A stretch of 64,000 nt of DNA, taken from the NCBI RefSeq assembly GCF_020740795.1, contig NC_067301.1:5890001-5954000 (forward strand). Reading direction: 5' to 3'. Position 1 is the first letter of the stretch; every line of letters starts with the position of its first letter. Origin of the DNA: Apus apus. Its lineage: Eukaryota > Chordata > Aves > Apodiformes > Apodidae. The position numbers and the translations under genes were made by a program. The notes below the pieces were generated by a model. The model ran no database searches. It was not told where the DNA came from and worked only from the letters and a program-made list of their open reading frames with translations. Positions 40,799 to 55,200 of this stretch are shown here, piece after piece.

Positions 40799-43628
40799 TC
40801 ACATTGTCTTCACTCCAGGGAGGACACACAGCATCTCAAACAGCAGGTTTGCCCCCAGGAGGGCTGTGTTACCTAAGAAAAGGCAAAAAGGTGGGGGGAA
40901 AAAGAAACAAGCCATGGTTGCCCAACAGCCTTCACCCCCTGGCACTCAGCTGGCACACCAGGGACACGTCCTGCTCTCAACTGCCTTTAGACTCACCAGA
41001 GACATCGTACATTGGTGCCACTTCTACCAGGTCACACCCCACTATGTTCAGTCCTTGGCAGCCACGGATAATCTCCAAGCCCTAGGGAAGAAAAGAGCAG
41101 GTTTGGGATGGAGGAATGCATCTGATGGAGGAATGCATCTGATGGAGGAATGCATCTGATGGAGGAATGGCCAGACCTAGTGGACTGGTCAGGGCTCTGC
41201 TTTCCCCTTGTGCAGCCAAGGAAAGCCAGCCTAGACGGCCCAGATCACATCAGTTCAATGTTTCCCTTCCTCATTATCACCACGAAATGCTCCCTAACCC
41301 CTAAGCTGGTGGCACGAACTCTTAACAGGAGCAAAAACATGCCTTTCCCACTGGGACAAGAAGCTGTGTCCCCCCTCACCTGTGCAGGTGTCAGCCCGGC
41401 GACCTCTGGCGTCCCGGTGCCCGGCGCGTATGCGGGGTCCAGGCCGTCAATATCAAAGGAGATGTAGACGGGCTTGTCACCCATCTGCCTCCTCACCTCC
41501 TCCATCAGGGGCACCAGGGACTTCCCCCAGCACTCTTCAGCTGGGACCACCCGGAAACCCTGCAGCACAGAGAGACGGAGGAGGAGGGAAAGGTGGGCAA
41601 AACCAAGAGAACAGTAATCACGGAACGGTTTGGGTTGGAAGGGACATTAAAGACCACCTAGTCTCACCCCCCCTGCATGGGCAGGGGCACCTCCCACCAG
41701 CCCAGGTTGCTCCAAGCCCCATCCAACCTGCCCTTCAACACTGCCAGGGATGGGGCAGTGGAGTGTTAATGGCAGGGACAGCCAGCAGTGCTGGGCACAG
41801 GCCTGGGGCTGTGGGTACCTGTTCCCGGCTGTACTGGTACGGGTCGGGGTCGTAGGAGGAGCCTCGGAGGCCAACCTGGAGCACCCTGCTGCAGTCCAGC
41901 AGCCCCTCCTCCACGCAGCGCCGGAAGGGGGTCCCGTGGTAGATCTTCTCCCCCAGGGCTGTGTCTCCAGTGTCAGTGTGAGCATCCACATGCACCAGTC
42001 CCACGGGACCGTGCCTAGTCGAGACAGGGCGGCTTTCGTTAGTTCCTACCTAACCCTGTGGGCAACAAACCAGGCTCTTTCCCAGGTCTTTTACTCCACA
42101 TCTTCAGCTCAGAAACTTACTTTCCAGCCATGGCCTGGAGGATGGGGTATGTTATGGTGTGATCTCCACCTACAACAGGACAGGGAAGGGGGTGTAACAC
42201 ACTGCAAGAAGAGCTCAGCACTCATCAAGTCGTGCCCAGGTGAATTTTACCCCCCCTTCCACCTTGCATTTATCCTGTGCTTGTTTATACACCCCAGGGC
42301 TTCCCTCCCCCAGGAAAACCTGAGGCTCCTGGGTGCAGGTTGCTTCCTCTCTCCCCTCTGCAGGAAAAATGGGAGGACAAGAGATACATGATTCTGCTGA
42401 CAAGGGCAGCTCACGGAGCAGAAGCCTTGCCCAGGGTTATAAACAGGTGCTCAAGTCACTTCTGAGGTGGCTGTACCTGGTAATTTGCCCCTTGTTACTC
42501 TATGCACTCTCCTCATCTAGTGATGCCAAGCTGTGACAGCTGTGAGACTGGAACACATGCCCAAATCACCCAACCTCCATGCAAAGCAGCACCCTGCTGG
42601 GTGCTCACTCAAGCTCCAGGCTTTTCAGAGGGGCACAAACTGCTCTTCCTTCAGGTCCTGCTCAACAGGACACCCAAAGCACCATCCCCACGGGATCTGC
42701 ACTTGAGCTTCAGGCCGTGCACCGGAACAGCCTCTCGGCTGCCCCGTTCTCCCCACTTCTGACACAAAAGGCATCACTGACAGCAGGAACCTCAGCAGAC
42801 AGGGTGTAAATTTACCCATTCAGCCCACCAACTAGCACAACACCCCACAAATTCATCGCTCACCTTCCACTGAGGTGGGGCAGAGCAGGGGCAGGAGGAG
42901 AGGGGGGATCTGGAGGAGCAGGGGGACGCGGTGGCACGGCTGGGAGTGTTGGGGCCCTTACCCAGGGTGAGGGGCACACAGCCAGAGGCCAGGATCTGCT
43001 GGTAGGCCTGTCGGATGAGGCGGCAGCTGTCGGGGAGGTTGTAGAGGTTGACATTGACATCCCCCAGGTCAGCCACCCGCAGGGAGTCGAAGGGCGCGGC
43101 GCCACTGCTGCCGTTGTACCTCCTGAGCATCGCCGACTCCGCGCGCAGCTGGCGCGGGCCAAACCTGGGCAGAGGAGCAGCCAGGCAGAATTCCTGATGC
43201 CAGCAATTGCACACCCAGGGCTGGGGGGGGGGGGAAGAAGGGCCACGGAGTGGAGGGCTGGTTTCCCCAGCTAGTCCTCACCTGGCTCCTGGCCGGTTGG
43301 ACGTGCCCGTGTCCAAGGGGACGCCGATGAAAGCCGCGTCCAGCCCCTCCGCGGATGCCTGGATGGGCAGTTTCATCATGGAGCAGATCCCTGCTGGCCG
43401 GGCCACCATGAGGGCACTGGGGGGCACGTTGAGCTGGGAGGCCCAGCGTTGAGGGGCTGGGGAACCAAGGAGCCCCACAGACACACTGGGCGAGGAGCCA
43501 GAGGCAGGCAGAAGAGCTGGGGACCACGGGCTGCGATGTGCGGTGGTCACGGCAGAGATCCTGGGAGCACGGATCCCGGCTCCCCGGGGCAGCAGCCAGC
43601 TGCAGCCAGCCCAGAACAGGCTCCTCAT
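40799..43628 (-). CDS. AGMAT: Agmatinase-like mitochondrial ureohydrolase
   Basis: A binuclear-manganese hydrolase of the arginase/agmatinase family. The mammalian enzyme is mitochondrial and has been reassigned by some authors from agmatine to linear guanidino acids. Exons in transcript order are 43628-43282, 43164-42962, 42169-42121, 42014-41819, 41559-41380, 41081-40997 and 40872-40799. All phases join, giving 377 aa (human 352). The six metal ligands are present: H187 (GGDHT), D210/H212/D214 (DAHTDT) and D301/D303 (SFDIDGLDP). The N-terminus ([20 protein letters not shown]) is Arg-rich without acids, as for mitochondrial import, and is longer than in human. The same frame stays open upstream to about 44075, so the exact start is the least certain part. 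It ends LPGVKTM. It is tail to tail with DNAJC16. Confidence 0.95.
41107..41171. repeat. 17-bp tandem repeat, 3.7 copies
   Basis: Perfect gatggaggaatgcatct units in the AGMAT intron between exons 41380-41559 and 40997-41081. Confidence 0.95.
41614..41757 (-). mobile_element. CR1 LINE 3' end, short
   Basis: Tail of about 145 bp in an AGMAT intron, same strand as the gene, ending about 60 bp from exon 41819-42014. Confidence 0.88.
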
Positions 43629-45303
43629 CCTGCCCCACAGGCTCCAAGCCTCTGCCCCACACAGAGGGGTGTCCCTGCTCGGCTGGGAAGCTGCAGCTGG
43701 GCAGAGAGCCAGACACCACCATGCTTCTCTCCACCCCCTCCAGGGTTCAAAGTGCAGCCAGACAAGGCTCTGCTCTGGGAAGGGCAGGGATTTGGCTCCA
43801 GCCTCACCTTCCCAGCTGCCTCCTCTCCCCAGAGCACAGTCTGCTTCCTGGCAAACATCAGGAACAAACACAGCAGCACGAGGCTTGAGGGTCTCCAAGA
43901 GCCTGCCAAGGGACGAGCGCGACAGGGACGGGCGCTGGGAAACGCTCCAGTTTTGTTTCCCTGGGGCATTTGCAGAAAACAAGGCAGCACTGGAGGCATT
44001 CACAGCAACTGCTTTTAACCTGCACTTTGCAAAAGCAAAGCACCCAGAATGCTGCAGAATCAGAAAAAGTCTCATTAATGAAAGGCAGGCAGGGAAAGAA
44101 AAGAAACCAGAAGCCTAACCTCAGCAGAACTGCAGGCTGACAAAATGCAAGCCAACAAGAATCAATAATAGGGATTTAAGAACCAGAGGCTGTGCTGCAG
44201 GACAAGCATTTCAGGCCATTTTTGAGGCCAGAGATGAAACAAGATGATTTTCCAGAGGAAGCAAGTTTCCAGTGTCTGGAGTTAACCAGCACAGATCAAA
44301 CCCTGGTTGGCCTAATAATAACACGCTTGAAATCCCATGCCTCTGGCTCCTAATTCTGGTTCCTACTTGTGTAGTGATTGGACCTGGGAGGGAAATCAAG
44401 GGGAAAAAAAGAAGAGAGGATGTACAGAGCAGAAATCCTGCTCCACTCAGCTGGTCTGGATATGGAATATGAGTGTATTCCACACACAGGACTGATGGGA
44501 CAAGGAAAGACTCGGCATGTCCTGCAGCTCGCTGAGCTAACCAGCTCTTGCTGGCTTGGAGACACAGCAGGACAACAGAGGGAGAGGTCAGAGCAGAGCA
44601 AACCAACAGTGTTTACTCTTCAAAAAGCTTCAGAGCCAGTGCCTGGGGCTCACTGCCGGACAAGAGGGCACAGAGCTCCAGGAGAGCACCCACAGACTCA
44701 AGGCAGCCACCCCAACACACCCTGCAAGAGCTCAGGATCCAAGACAGAGCAGCAGCAGCTTCGGTTAGGGCCAGACCAAGACTAAGACCATCTTCTTCTA
44801 CAACTTTTTGCCCAAAGAGCTCATTTTCTGTCATTTCCCAGGCTCAGTACTCTTTGCCTTCAGTACTCTGAAGCCTTCTTCACAGCCCTACAGGCAGAAG
44901 CAGCAGGGCTGTTCCACAGTTGGCAGTTTTTTGCACTGCTGCTGAACCAGACACTGTCTCAGTGTGTGGGACCTCAGGGTCAGCGAGGGATCATTTGCTC
45001 TGGGACATCAGCCACTTGGCACATGATGTCCTCGACCTGGAAATTACAGGAGCAGCCAGTGACTTACTGGTCAGAAGAGTATGAAAGGGCCACATGCACA
45101 AGGCAAAGCCCATTCCTCTTCAGGAAACTCCACTTGGTGGAATAAAAATAACATGTTCCAGAAGCTGCACTGGAAAGAGCATCTTTGAAGCCACCACTTA
45201 AGCAGGGCCCCCTTGCCCCCGAGGCCCCCACGACCTAAAACCTGGATCCCAAGAATGGAGATGAACCAGATGAACCCACTCAGCAGCAGAGCTTCATTGT
45301 CAA
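43629..45303. other. AGMAT-PINK1 intergenic
   Basis: AGMAT 5' flank and PINK1 3' flank. No gene or CR1 was recognised. This is the junction between gene blocks that lie far apart on human 1p36. Confidence 0.65.
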
Positions 45304-45309
45304 TTTATT
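45304..45309 (-). promoter_or_regulatory. PINK1: PINK1 poly(A) signal
   Basis: TTTATT on plus (AATAAA on minus) lies 913 nt past the stop codon, implying a 3' UTR of about 0.93 kb. Confidence 0.7.
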
Positions 45310-46221
45310 GTGCAATGAGTGTAAGTAACATTGTCCCCAGGTTCCTCTGAACACAATTACAGACATGAAATCCAATGATGCTTTCATAAAAGAGACTATT
45401 ATTGCTCTAACACTGACGTCTCCTGTCCTGACCAAAGGATATGACCTCATTGTTCAACAGAAAACACAGGCAGGTAAAAAGAGAAGAGCAGGCACTGCTG
45501 CTCAGCCCCCTTTTCTTTGCAGTGTTACCCCTCCCTGGACACAGCCTGACTCAGCCTTGGACCCTGCAGCACTCACTGCACAAATACAACAGCCAAGAAA
45601 CAAACGTAAGTGGGTTTGGGGTTGGCTGCTTTTGCATACAGCTAACTAGGTATGTAGTGGTGCATTACTGGAAGAAGAGAGCAGCTCCTGACACCCACCT
45701 TAGCAGTCAGCACCTCACTAAGAGGCTTTTAGGCTTTTAATTTGATAGCAAGATGTGGCTCCCACCTTCCTATCAGCTGAAGACCCCCACCAGTCTCCCC
45801 AAGAAAGACTGAACGTCCCTTGGTCAGCTCAGCTTTCTCAGTGTGTTGTTTCACTCTGTGATGCTGCCATGTGAAAAGCAGCTAGACAGTGCCTCCTCCC
45901 CTTCTGAACAGGAACTGGCTTCACTCAACACACAACTTCAAAGTCAATAATGAACTCCCCAATGGGAATCAACCAACCACCTACCTCAGGACACCTGCAA
46001 GGTCCACAACAACCCTCAACCAAAAGGGTAACGAAACGAGGGCATTTCCTCTAGGAGGGGGGAGAAAAGCAGGGTGTGCTAACACTTGCTAGAGAGAAAC
46101 TCAACCCCTTCAACACGGGCCTGCAGTTTTGTTCCCTAAAGCACTACAGAAAAGACAGATTCCTACGTGCCTTTAGAAAATGCATTTATCTGTTGCACAA
46201 TCCAGAGCCAGGTGCTTCTCT

Positions 46222-49200
46222 TCACTCAGCCCGGCTTCTCCAGGCCAGCAACAGCGACATTGCTGCCCACAGGTCTTCATACTCCAGGTTTGCCAAAAAG
46301 CACATCTTCATTTTGGTTTCTACCCGGCTTTTATCCACCAGTCCATCCATGAGCAAAGCAGCTGCAGACTGGCAGAGGAGCCAGGCAACCATCTGGTCGG
46401 GTTGCAAGGCCCTGGATGCCAGAACCCCCTCGCCCCAGAGGCTGAGGTGAAGCACGTTGGCAGCAACTCGAGCAGACAACCTCTGCAGAAGGAAGGAGAA
46501 GGAAGATGAGCTGATCCTGCTGCAGCCCTGGCACGCTGCTAGCACGGAGCATCTACACTGCCACAAGTCCCCCAGGCCTCCCCTCTCCAAGGTACCATCA
46601 AGTCTGTCTGAATCAAAAAGCTTTTTGTGACAATTAATTGCACGCAACCCTTTCCCCCCCGCCCCACTTCAAGGTCCAGTCCCAGACAGAAACATCCACT
46701 GACATTCCTGAAACTGTTCAGTGGTCACACTGTACTTCAGCAAAGACCTTCTGTTTGTCTTTGATCATTACCTTGGCCAAAAGGATACCAGGATTACAGT
46801 CCCGAGCCCTCCAGAGTGAAACCACCTACAAAAATCACTGCCAAAAGCTGGTTAGACGATTTCTTCAAGCCAACAGCTTCTTACCTTGTTGGGATCCCTC
46901 TGAAGCAGCATCTTTATCACTTGCTTCACCTCCAGGGGCACGTGGTGGGGCAGGCTGGGCAGCTGGTCTTCAGAGTAACTTCTGCTTTCCAGACTGGAGT
47001 CCCCATGGCCATAGAAAGGATTGGCCAGGCCAAGGATTTCGTAGGCAATCGCTCCCACAGCCCAGGCATCAGCTTTGCTGTAGTTGATCACCCTGCCCGG
47101 GCCAGGGGAGGCTGTGATCACCTGCCAGCAAGATGGGGAAGTTCAAACAACCAGCTCTAGGGTGGACTCTGTGCCAAAACTCATGTCCAAGGGTCAAGGT
47201 AGGCCTTCAGCTGTAATGAACTGAGAGAATGAAACCCAAGCTCGGTTTCCTCTAAATCCCTGGTGGGAATATTCCCCCCTTTGGCACTGCTCAGCCCACC
47301 AGGACCTTGGGAGGAGGCACAGGTCATTGTTCCTCAGCTCTAGTCATTGCCCCAGACCAGTATTCAGAGGCCTGAAGGCTGTTTCTGGGATTTTAGGTAG
47401 AGAGAAGAGGTACAGGTGACCAACACCTAGTGCACCAGCACCTGAGCCACGCAAGGCAAGGTGCTGCAGGTCAAGCAGGCAGCTAAAGGTGACTTTGCTT
47501 TTACTACAGTCACCACCAGAGAAAACAAAAGGAACTCTGAGTAACTTCACAACTCTGTCCAAAACCTACTGTTGCAGCACAAGGACTGGCTGCATAAACT
47601 TTTGTAACAGCTACCTAGAAAGGAACCTAAAAAAAGACTGAAGAGCAAACTTCTTTGTGGGGAAAGTCAGTTCTGTCTCCAACCACCGACTGATGATGTT
47701 CCACCTTTGGGCACTCGAGGTGTCTGGTCAACAACAGCTCAGCATAGGCCCAAAGAGGACTTTGTTAAATTAACACAGAGATGTTTAATAAGCATAACTG
47801 GAGTCAGGACAGGGATCTGCCATGTCACTTTGCAGGACAGGGCTCTCCATGACAGGGTGCAGGGTGAAACGAGGCATGCAGCAGCCAGCTACAGGTACTG
47901 TCTTGTGTGACTGGGTGGGCTGGGTTTGTCTGGAACAGAGTTCCTGCATTTTTCAAGTTCCTGCAGCACAGCTGGGGCTGAAACTTGGTAGTCTTGCCAG
48001 CAGGACAAGCAGCAAGACAAAGGGATAGGAGAGGGGGACTCACCTCGGGTGCCATGAGGCAGCCGTTGCCGCCCCGATCCACGTAGATGCTGGGGAAGGG
48101 CAACCTGAGGTTCTCATCTGCCAAACAGCACCCGAAGTCAGTGATCACCAGCCAGGGGCAGCCAGCTGTAACAACAGGGGCCAGCAGGGTTGGTGTCCCC
48201 TTCAGGAGGGCCTGGCTGTGGTACACACCAAACCACAGGGACACCTCTCCTACAAACATAGGCTAAGAGCGGGTGGTGTTCAGCCTGGAGAAGAGAAGGC
48301 TCCAGGGAGACCTTAGAGCAGCTTCCAGTGCCTGAAGGGGCTCCAGGAAAGCTGGGGAGGGACTTGGGACAAGGGCAGGGAGGGGTGGGATGAGGGGGAA
48401 GGGATTAAAACTGGAAGAGGAGAGATTTAGATTGGACATGAGGAGGAAATTCTTGGCTGTGAGGGTGGTGAGACCCTGGCCCAGGTTGCCCAGGGAAGCT
48501 GTGGCTGCCCCATCCCTGGCAGTGTTGAAGGGCAGGTTGGATGGGGCTTGGAGCAGCCTGGGCTGGTGGGAGGTGTCCCTGCCCACACAGGGGGGTTGGA
48601 TCTAGATGATCTTTATGGTGCCTTCCAACCCAAACCACTCCATGCTTCTATGACACCAGAGGTAGGAGCAGTCTCAAACTCCCCAGGACTCAGCACGAGC
48701 ACACTCTGTTTTCCCACCTCTCTTCCATTTCCTCTTCAGAGGATATTACTGCTCCCTGGGGAACATGCATCTCCCACAACATCACAGATACCATAAAATG
48801 GAAGACACACAAGCTCAGATACTCATCCACAATGGAGGAATGTATTCATTTCTTCCCTCTGGTTTTACCTACAGCAAAAGCTACTGACCCACAGACCCAT
48901 ACTCAGCTACAGCAAAAGGCTGGAGAAACTTTGCATGAGTTATTAGCTCTTGTCCTGATGACAATTCAAACACTGCAAAACACAATCATTATTTCTCCAG
49001 ACTCCAATATGGAAGAACCAATGCTTGAGATCATTCCTAACCAACATAGCTCCAGGGCAGCTTTTCCTTCAAGAAGGATGACATTAGTATCACTAAAAAC
49101 CTTCCATGGCTGCTGCACCAAAACCTTTAATTACCCAGATCTGGCTGCCTGTTACTGTGTCCTGTGTATTTGAATCTCAATCAGGTTGAAAAAGAGCTCA

Positions 49201-52200
49201 GGTAATTAAAACCTCAGCTAGAGAGGCTGACAGGAGAGCAAGGAGATGAAGATGCTGCTTTTGGCTCTGACACTGCCTGTTCCCTTGCCTTCCAACTAAC
49301 ATTCCATCCCCCCAGGGTTGCAGCACAACTAACCTGAGCAAGAGGTGGGGTTTGAAGAGAGGACAGAGCCAAGAGCCTGAAGCCAAGGCACCTCCAGCAC
49401 CTCCAGTGGGACATCACTACATGTTCATCTGGCCCAGGCAACACCTGCTGTGCTTGTGCCACACATCACCTTTGCAATGCTCTGCACCTGATTACAGCAC
49501 AACTTTCAAGCCTGCTGCCATGATGCAGAGCCTGAGGTGCAGGCAGGACAAATGACTTCCCCAGTGACAGCAACCTGAAAACTACACCTGAGATTCTCCC
49601 AAGGCTTTGATGCTCTTTTTCCACATCCCCCCCCTCAAAAAAAAACCCCACACACCTGGGTAGGACTTCCCCAAATACCAACACGACTTCATCACTCCTG
49701 GGTGTGAATGAATTGGCACTTGTGTGAATGAGCTACTGACCAGAATCCAATTCAACCAGGATGTTGTCAGACTTGAGGTCTCTGTGGGCTATTCCATGTC
49801 GGACAAGATGATCCACTCCTTCCAACAGCTGCAAAATCATCATCGTGGAGAGACGAAGGTCTGGGCTGCTCCCCCTCAGGTACTGGCGCAGGGTGCAGGG
49901 GTAACTGGTCAGAACAAGGGCAAACTCAGAATTAGAACCTGGGAGCTTCTGGTTCAACCTCCGTGCTGGCTGGCTGGGGACACTGGACACTTCACAGAAT
50001 CATTCTGGTGGGAAAAGACCTTTCAGATCATCCAATCCAACTATTAACCCAACTCTACCAAGTCTGGTGCTAAAAACCGTGTCCCTCAGCACATCTACAG
50101 GGCTTTGAAACACCTCCAGGGGTGGTGGTGACTCAGCCACCTCCTGAGCAGCCTGTCCCAGTGTCTGATAGACTTTTCAGTGAAGAAGTTTCTCCTCAAA
50201 TCTAATCTGAACCTCTCCCGGCACAACTCGAGACCATTTCCTCTTGTCTTTTAGATGTGCCAAACTCTTCCTGACCTCCCTGATGCCTTCCCACCTCCCA
50301 GCCTCACCCTGGCACCCCTCTCTGCTGTTCTCAAATCCTCTGCTCTGCAGCAACACCCACCACCAAACCCTCAGTGCCCAAGTTTGACAGCTGTGAATCA
50401 AATAACCAGCATGGTGAGGGGGCTGCAGGTACACAAGGGTCCCTCTCCCAGGTTCTTCTGTCCTGGGGTTATATTTTACAGGAAAGAGGAGGCAGATGGA
50501 TAATGTGGATTGTACCAGCTAAATGAGATCAGGAAAAAGAACATATTCTTGAATACAGAGAGGGCAGAGCAGAACAAGAGTGGGAGGCAGGAGGTGCTTT
50601 TACGTCAGTGCCACAGCCACACGCGTTGGAAACAAAGCCCAGCTGAGACAGCCAGAGGTGCTGAGCACTAATCAATCTCATTAAGGATTCAACTCCATCT
50701 CTAGCAGCGTGTTCAGACTAGGGGTGAAGTTCAAGCTTTGAAGAGCAGCCAAACAGGACCAAGCTCCACATTTCTTCCTGCAATGTGAGGTGACTCTTGA
50801 AAAAGAATGGCTTGTCTTTGTCTCCAAACAAGAGTTAACATCTCAAGGACTTGGATGGGCTCCTAGGAGGCATTTCCTGGAGCCTGCTCTGCTTTGGTTT
50901 TTTTTTGGCAGCAGCTGAGGCCAAGGAGCTGTGCAGCAGCAGAGCACACAGCCCTGCTGGGCAGTGCCAGAAGGAGCCCAAACCCCAGAAGAACCTTCTC
51001 TTTACCTACTTCTTCATCACCAAGAAGAGCGTGCGGCTGTGGCCGATCCCCCTGGGGTTCAGGTTTAGTGGAAGAACATCTGGATACTCTGTGAAGGCTC
51101 CAGGCAGCAAAGGGACAGAGGATGTGAAGGCTCTGATCACCTGGATTATATTCGGGTGAGGTTGCAACTTCTTCCTCCCAAGGACAGGTTTTCTGTGCAA
51201 AAGATGATAGGAACGTCCTGGTCAGTTCTGATTTATCACAGACACGTCTCTGTTATTTCTGAAATGACTTTTCCTTAGCACAGCCTGTCCTCTCCACCAC
51301 AAAGTTCCAAAGCACTGTGCAAACATGTTTATTCTGCAGGGAAGACCTTCTTAGAGAGAGCACTAAGGCTGCCCCCAGGAAAGATTACAGGGCTGCCCAT
51401 TAAGCAAGTATTCCAAAATTCACATCCTGGAAGCCACTGGGTTGGAAAGACCACAGACAGCAACCTCCAGGTCCTCATGGGTGATTGCTCAAGCAGCACT
51501 TCAGCCCAGAGCTTCCCACCCTGGTGCTGAGCACCCACAGCCTGAGCAGATCCACCACAGCAGTCCCAGCACTTTCTCTGGAGTTCAAATTATCTACCCT
51601 GGTGCTTCTCACAGGGAAAGGAGGGGATTCTCCCCCTTTACTCAGCTCTCTTGAGACCCCACCTGGAGCACTGTGTCCAGTTCTGGAGCCCCCAACATAA
51701 GAATTACATGGAGCTCCTGGAGAGAGTCCAGAGGAGGCCACAAAGATGCTCCAAGGGCTGGAGCAGCTCTGCTCTGGAGACAGGCTGGGAGAGTTGGGGT
51801 GTTCAGCCTGGAGAAGAGAAGGCTCCAGGGAGACCTGAGAGCAGCTTCCAGTGCCTGAAGGGGCTCCAGGAAAGCTGGGGAGGGGCTTGGGACAAGGGCA
51901 GGGAGGGAGAGGACAAGGGGGATGGATTAAAACTGGAAGAGGGGAGACTGAGGTTGGACATGAGGAGGAAATTCTTGGCTGTGAGGGTGGTGAGACCCTG
52001 GCCCAGGTTGCCCAGAGAAGCTGTGGCTGCCCCATCCCTGGCAGTGTTGAAGGGCAGGTTGGATGGGGCTTGGAGCAGCCTGGGCTGGTGGGAGGTGTCC
52101 CTGCCCATGCAAGGGGGTTGGATCTAGATGATCTTTAAGGTCCCTTCCAACCCAAACCAGTCTATGATCCTATGATCCTCCAGGCAGTGCTGTCTGCAGG

Positions 52201-55200
52201 GGGTACACAGACCACCACTTGGCTGTCCACAGGACTCTGCTGTCACTGGATCTGCCTGTGTCCAACAGGCAGCAGGAAACACTGGTGCTTCCCCAGCAAA
52301 AGCAGCTTTGCTGGAAACTCTCACACTTAACACACAGCCTTTCATTTCATTCAAACCCTCCGAGCCCTTCCATGCTGCTAACAAAGGCAGAGCTAATCAC
52401 AGGCTGCTCCTCAGCTCAACAAGAACTACAACAGAGGGAACAAACAACCCAAACACAATTACTTTACTAGACATAAAATAAAGGTCAGCTTCCCACCAGG
52501 CATATCAATTTAGACCCTCTACCTTGCAGCACAGGGGAGAAGCACTCCCTACAAAGGCAGGGTACCTCTCTGGGTCTGCAAAACACATCTCTCCCCCCCT
52601 CTCCTCCCCTGAATGCCAGACACCCCTTCAGCTGCAACACTGCAGCACACAGCATCCATTATTCATTTCTAGCAGCTGCTGGGATGGAGCTGAAATTTAC
52701 ATCAGACAATCTGGGCTGCAGACTCCAGTCAAACAAAAAGAGGCATTTTTCAACCAAAAAAAAGAGCTCACTCAAGGTAATTTTAACATTTCTGGGCAGC
52801 TTCCCACCTTCAGGCTGTTTGCTCACTCCTTACCTGGGTGAAAGTGGAGGAACTGAGTCATTTTCCATCTTCTTTCTCACTGGTTTCCCTGCACTACAAC
52901 AGTTTCCACCTCCCTGCCCAGCACCCATTCTGCACCCAAACAGCTCTGAAATAGTACAGTCAGATTCTACTACAGTCAAATTGTTTAACACAGTCAAACT
53001 TACTGATTGTAGGTGTCTGTTTCCCTAATTAAAAAGCAGCATGATGCACAAGTAGATGATGTTTAACAGAAGCAGCTCCTCCCAGCCTTTAGCTCTGAAG
53101 TTATCAATGCATTTTACAAGTGGGGAAACTGAGGCAAGGGACACAGACATGCCTGGCCACAGCCAAGACCTTGATTGGTCCCCAATTATTGGTGTACCCC
53201 TCCAACACCCTTCTGGGCAGCCAAACAGCCTGTCCCTGCATGGTGCCTGAGGTGTGAAGACACTGTGGTTTTGACAGGACACACACACACACCTCCTGAG
53301 CCAGGAGGAAACCCAGGGCTTTGTTTTCTCTGCCTTCAGGAACTGCTACAGAAAGCTCAGGCCACCTTCTTGACCATTCAGATGTGCTGTGCATCAAGGG
53401 ATGGGTGAAATGATCTCATCACCAGTGGAGAACCACCACCACTCCCACTGGGGCTGTACCTGCAGGCAGGGATGGCTCCGTACTCTCCGGATAAAGCAAC
53501 TCGCGTGGCTGGAACCAGCTCCCGGCCCATGGCATCCAGGATGGCTTCACTTGAGGAACCAGCCTGCAACAGCAACCACACACCAGGATGCTTTAGGCTC
53601 CAGAATCACCTGCCTTGTACAGACTGAAAGCAGCAGATCATAGAATCATAGAGTGGTTTGGGTTGCAGGGACCTTCAAGATCACCTAGATCCAACCCCCC
53701 TGTGTGGGCAGGGACACCTCCCACCAGCCCAGGCTGCTCCAAGCCCCATCCAACCTGCCCTTCAACACTGCCAGGGATGGGGCAGCCACAGCTTCCCTGG
53801 GCAACCTGGGCCAGGGTCTCACTACCCTCACACCCAAGAATTTCCTCCTCATGTTTTAACCCGTTCCCCCTTGTCCTCACACCCCCTGCCCTTTTCCCAA
53901 GTCCCTCCCCAGCTTTCCTGGAGCCCCTTCAGGCCCTGGAAGGTGCTCTCAGGTCTCCCTGGAGCCTTCTCTTCTCCAGGCTGAACACCCCAACTCTCCC
54001 AGCCTGTCTCCAGAGCAGAGCTGCTCCAGCCCTTGGATCATCTCTGTGGCCTCCTCTGGACTCTCTCCAACAGCTCCATGTCCTTCTCTCCAACAGCTCC
54101 ACATCCTTCCTGTGTTGGGGACCCCAGAACTGGACCCAGCCCTGCAAGGGGATCTCACCAGAGCAGAGGGGACAATCCCCTCCCTGTCCCTGCTGGTCAC
54201 ACTGCTGGAGATGCAGCCCAGGTCATGGTTGGTGTCTGGGCTGCCAGCACACACTGGGGACTCCTGGTGAGCTTCTCCTCACCCAGCAACACTGCCATTG
54301 CTCTGGAGTTACATAGCTGAGACTAGACCAAAGGGACTCCCTTCTCTACTTTGAATACTGGGGAAGGCAATTAACTACTTAACGAATTTACCACTGACTC
54401 ACAGCTTGGCTGCACTTCAAGAAGAAAGCCTTGTTCCACCCTGGCAGGGACACAGACACCCAGTCCCACAGCCCTGCCAGCACCAGCCTTCCCGGCCTTA
54501 CACCCGGCTTGACAAAAACCTTCTCTCCCAGAACCATCACTTCCATGACCACCAGATCCACCCCCAGCAGGTCTCAGTGCTGATTCTGGAGGACTGATGA
54601 ACACTAATTACCTTGCTCTGGGCCAACTCGTTTAAGCAACTGACAAGCCTCCAGTGTGACACATCAACAGCTTTGACACCCTCACCGAGCGCAGACGCAA
54701 CGTGCTGAACGTTCCAGCCAGACCTTCCAAGAAGAAGAGGGGGGAACTGGCTCCTTACCGAAATGTTCCACATCATTTTGATAGCTAATGGAAAAGCTGC
54801 TTTGGGCTGGTGATTCTCTCGGGCCGAGCCACCAGGCGGCTGCAGGGCTGGCTCCTCCCCCGCGCTGCTTTCCACCTGCCCCCGGGCTGGAGAGGGAGGA
54901 ATCGCTGCTTCGTAGACAGCAGCGCTGCAGCCCTTCCCGATGGGCTGGCCGATGAGATACTCCTCCAGCTTGAAGCCCTGCCAACGACAGGAGCTCAGGG
55001 GATCCTTCTGAGGCTTGTTCTTTCCAACAAACACCGTCTGGAGGGAAGGAGGAAAGAGGAGGATTAAAACAAACGCTCCACTCGGTTGTTCAAGACGTTC
55101 CGAGGAAGAACTTCGGTGCTGTTCAAGGGGTTTGATGTGTCCCTTGGGTTGGACCAACCTGAAAGGCACCAGCAGGGCTGGCTCAAAGGAAGGGGTGGCA

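Noticed and set aside
42792-43214. A 140-codon AGMAT-like frame as an independent gene
   Set aside because: It is AGMAT exon 42962-43164 with flanking intron; splicing and phase show it is internal.
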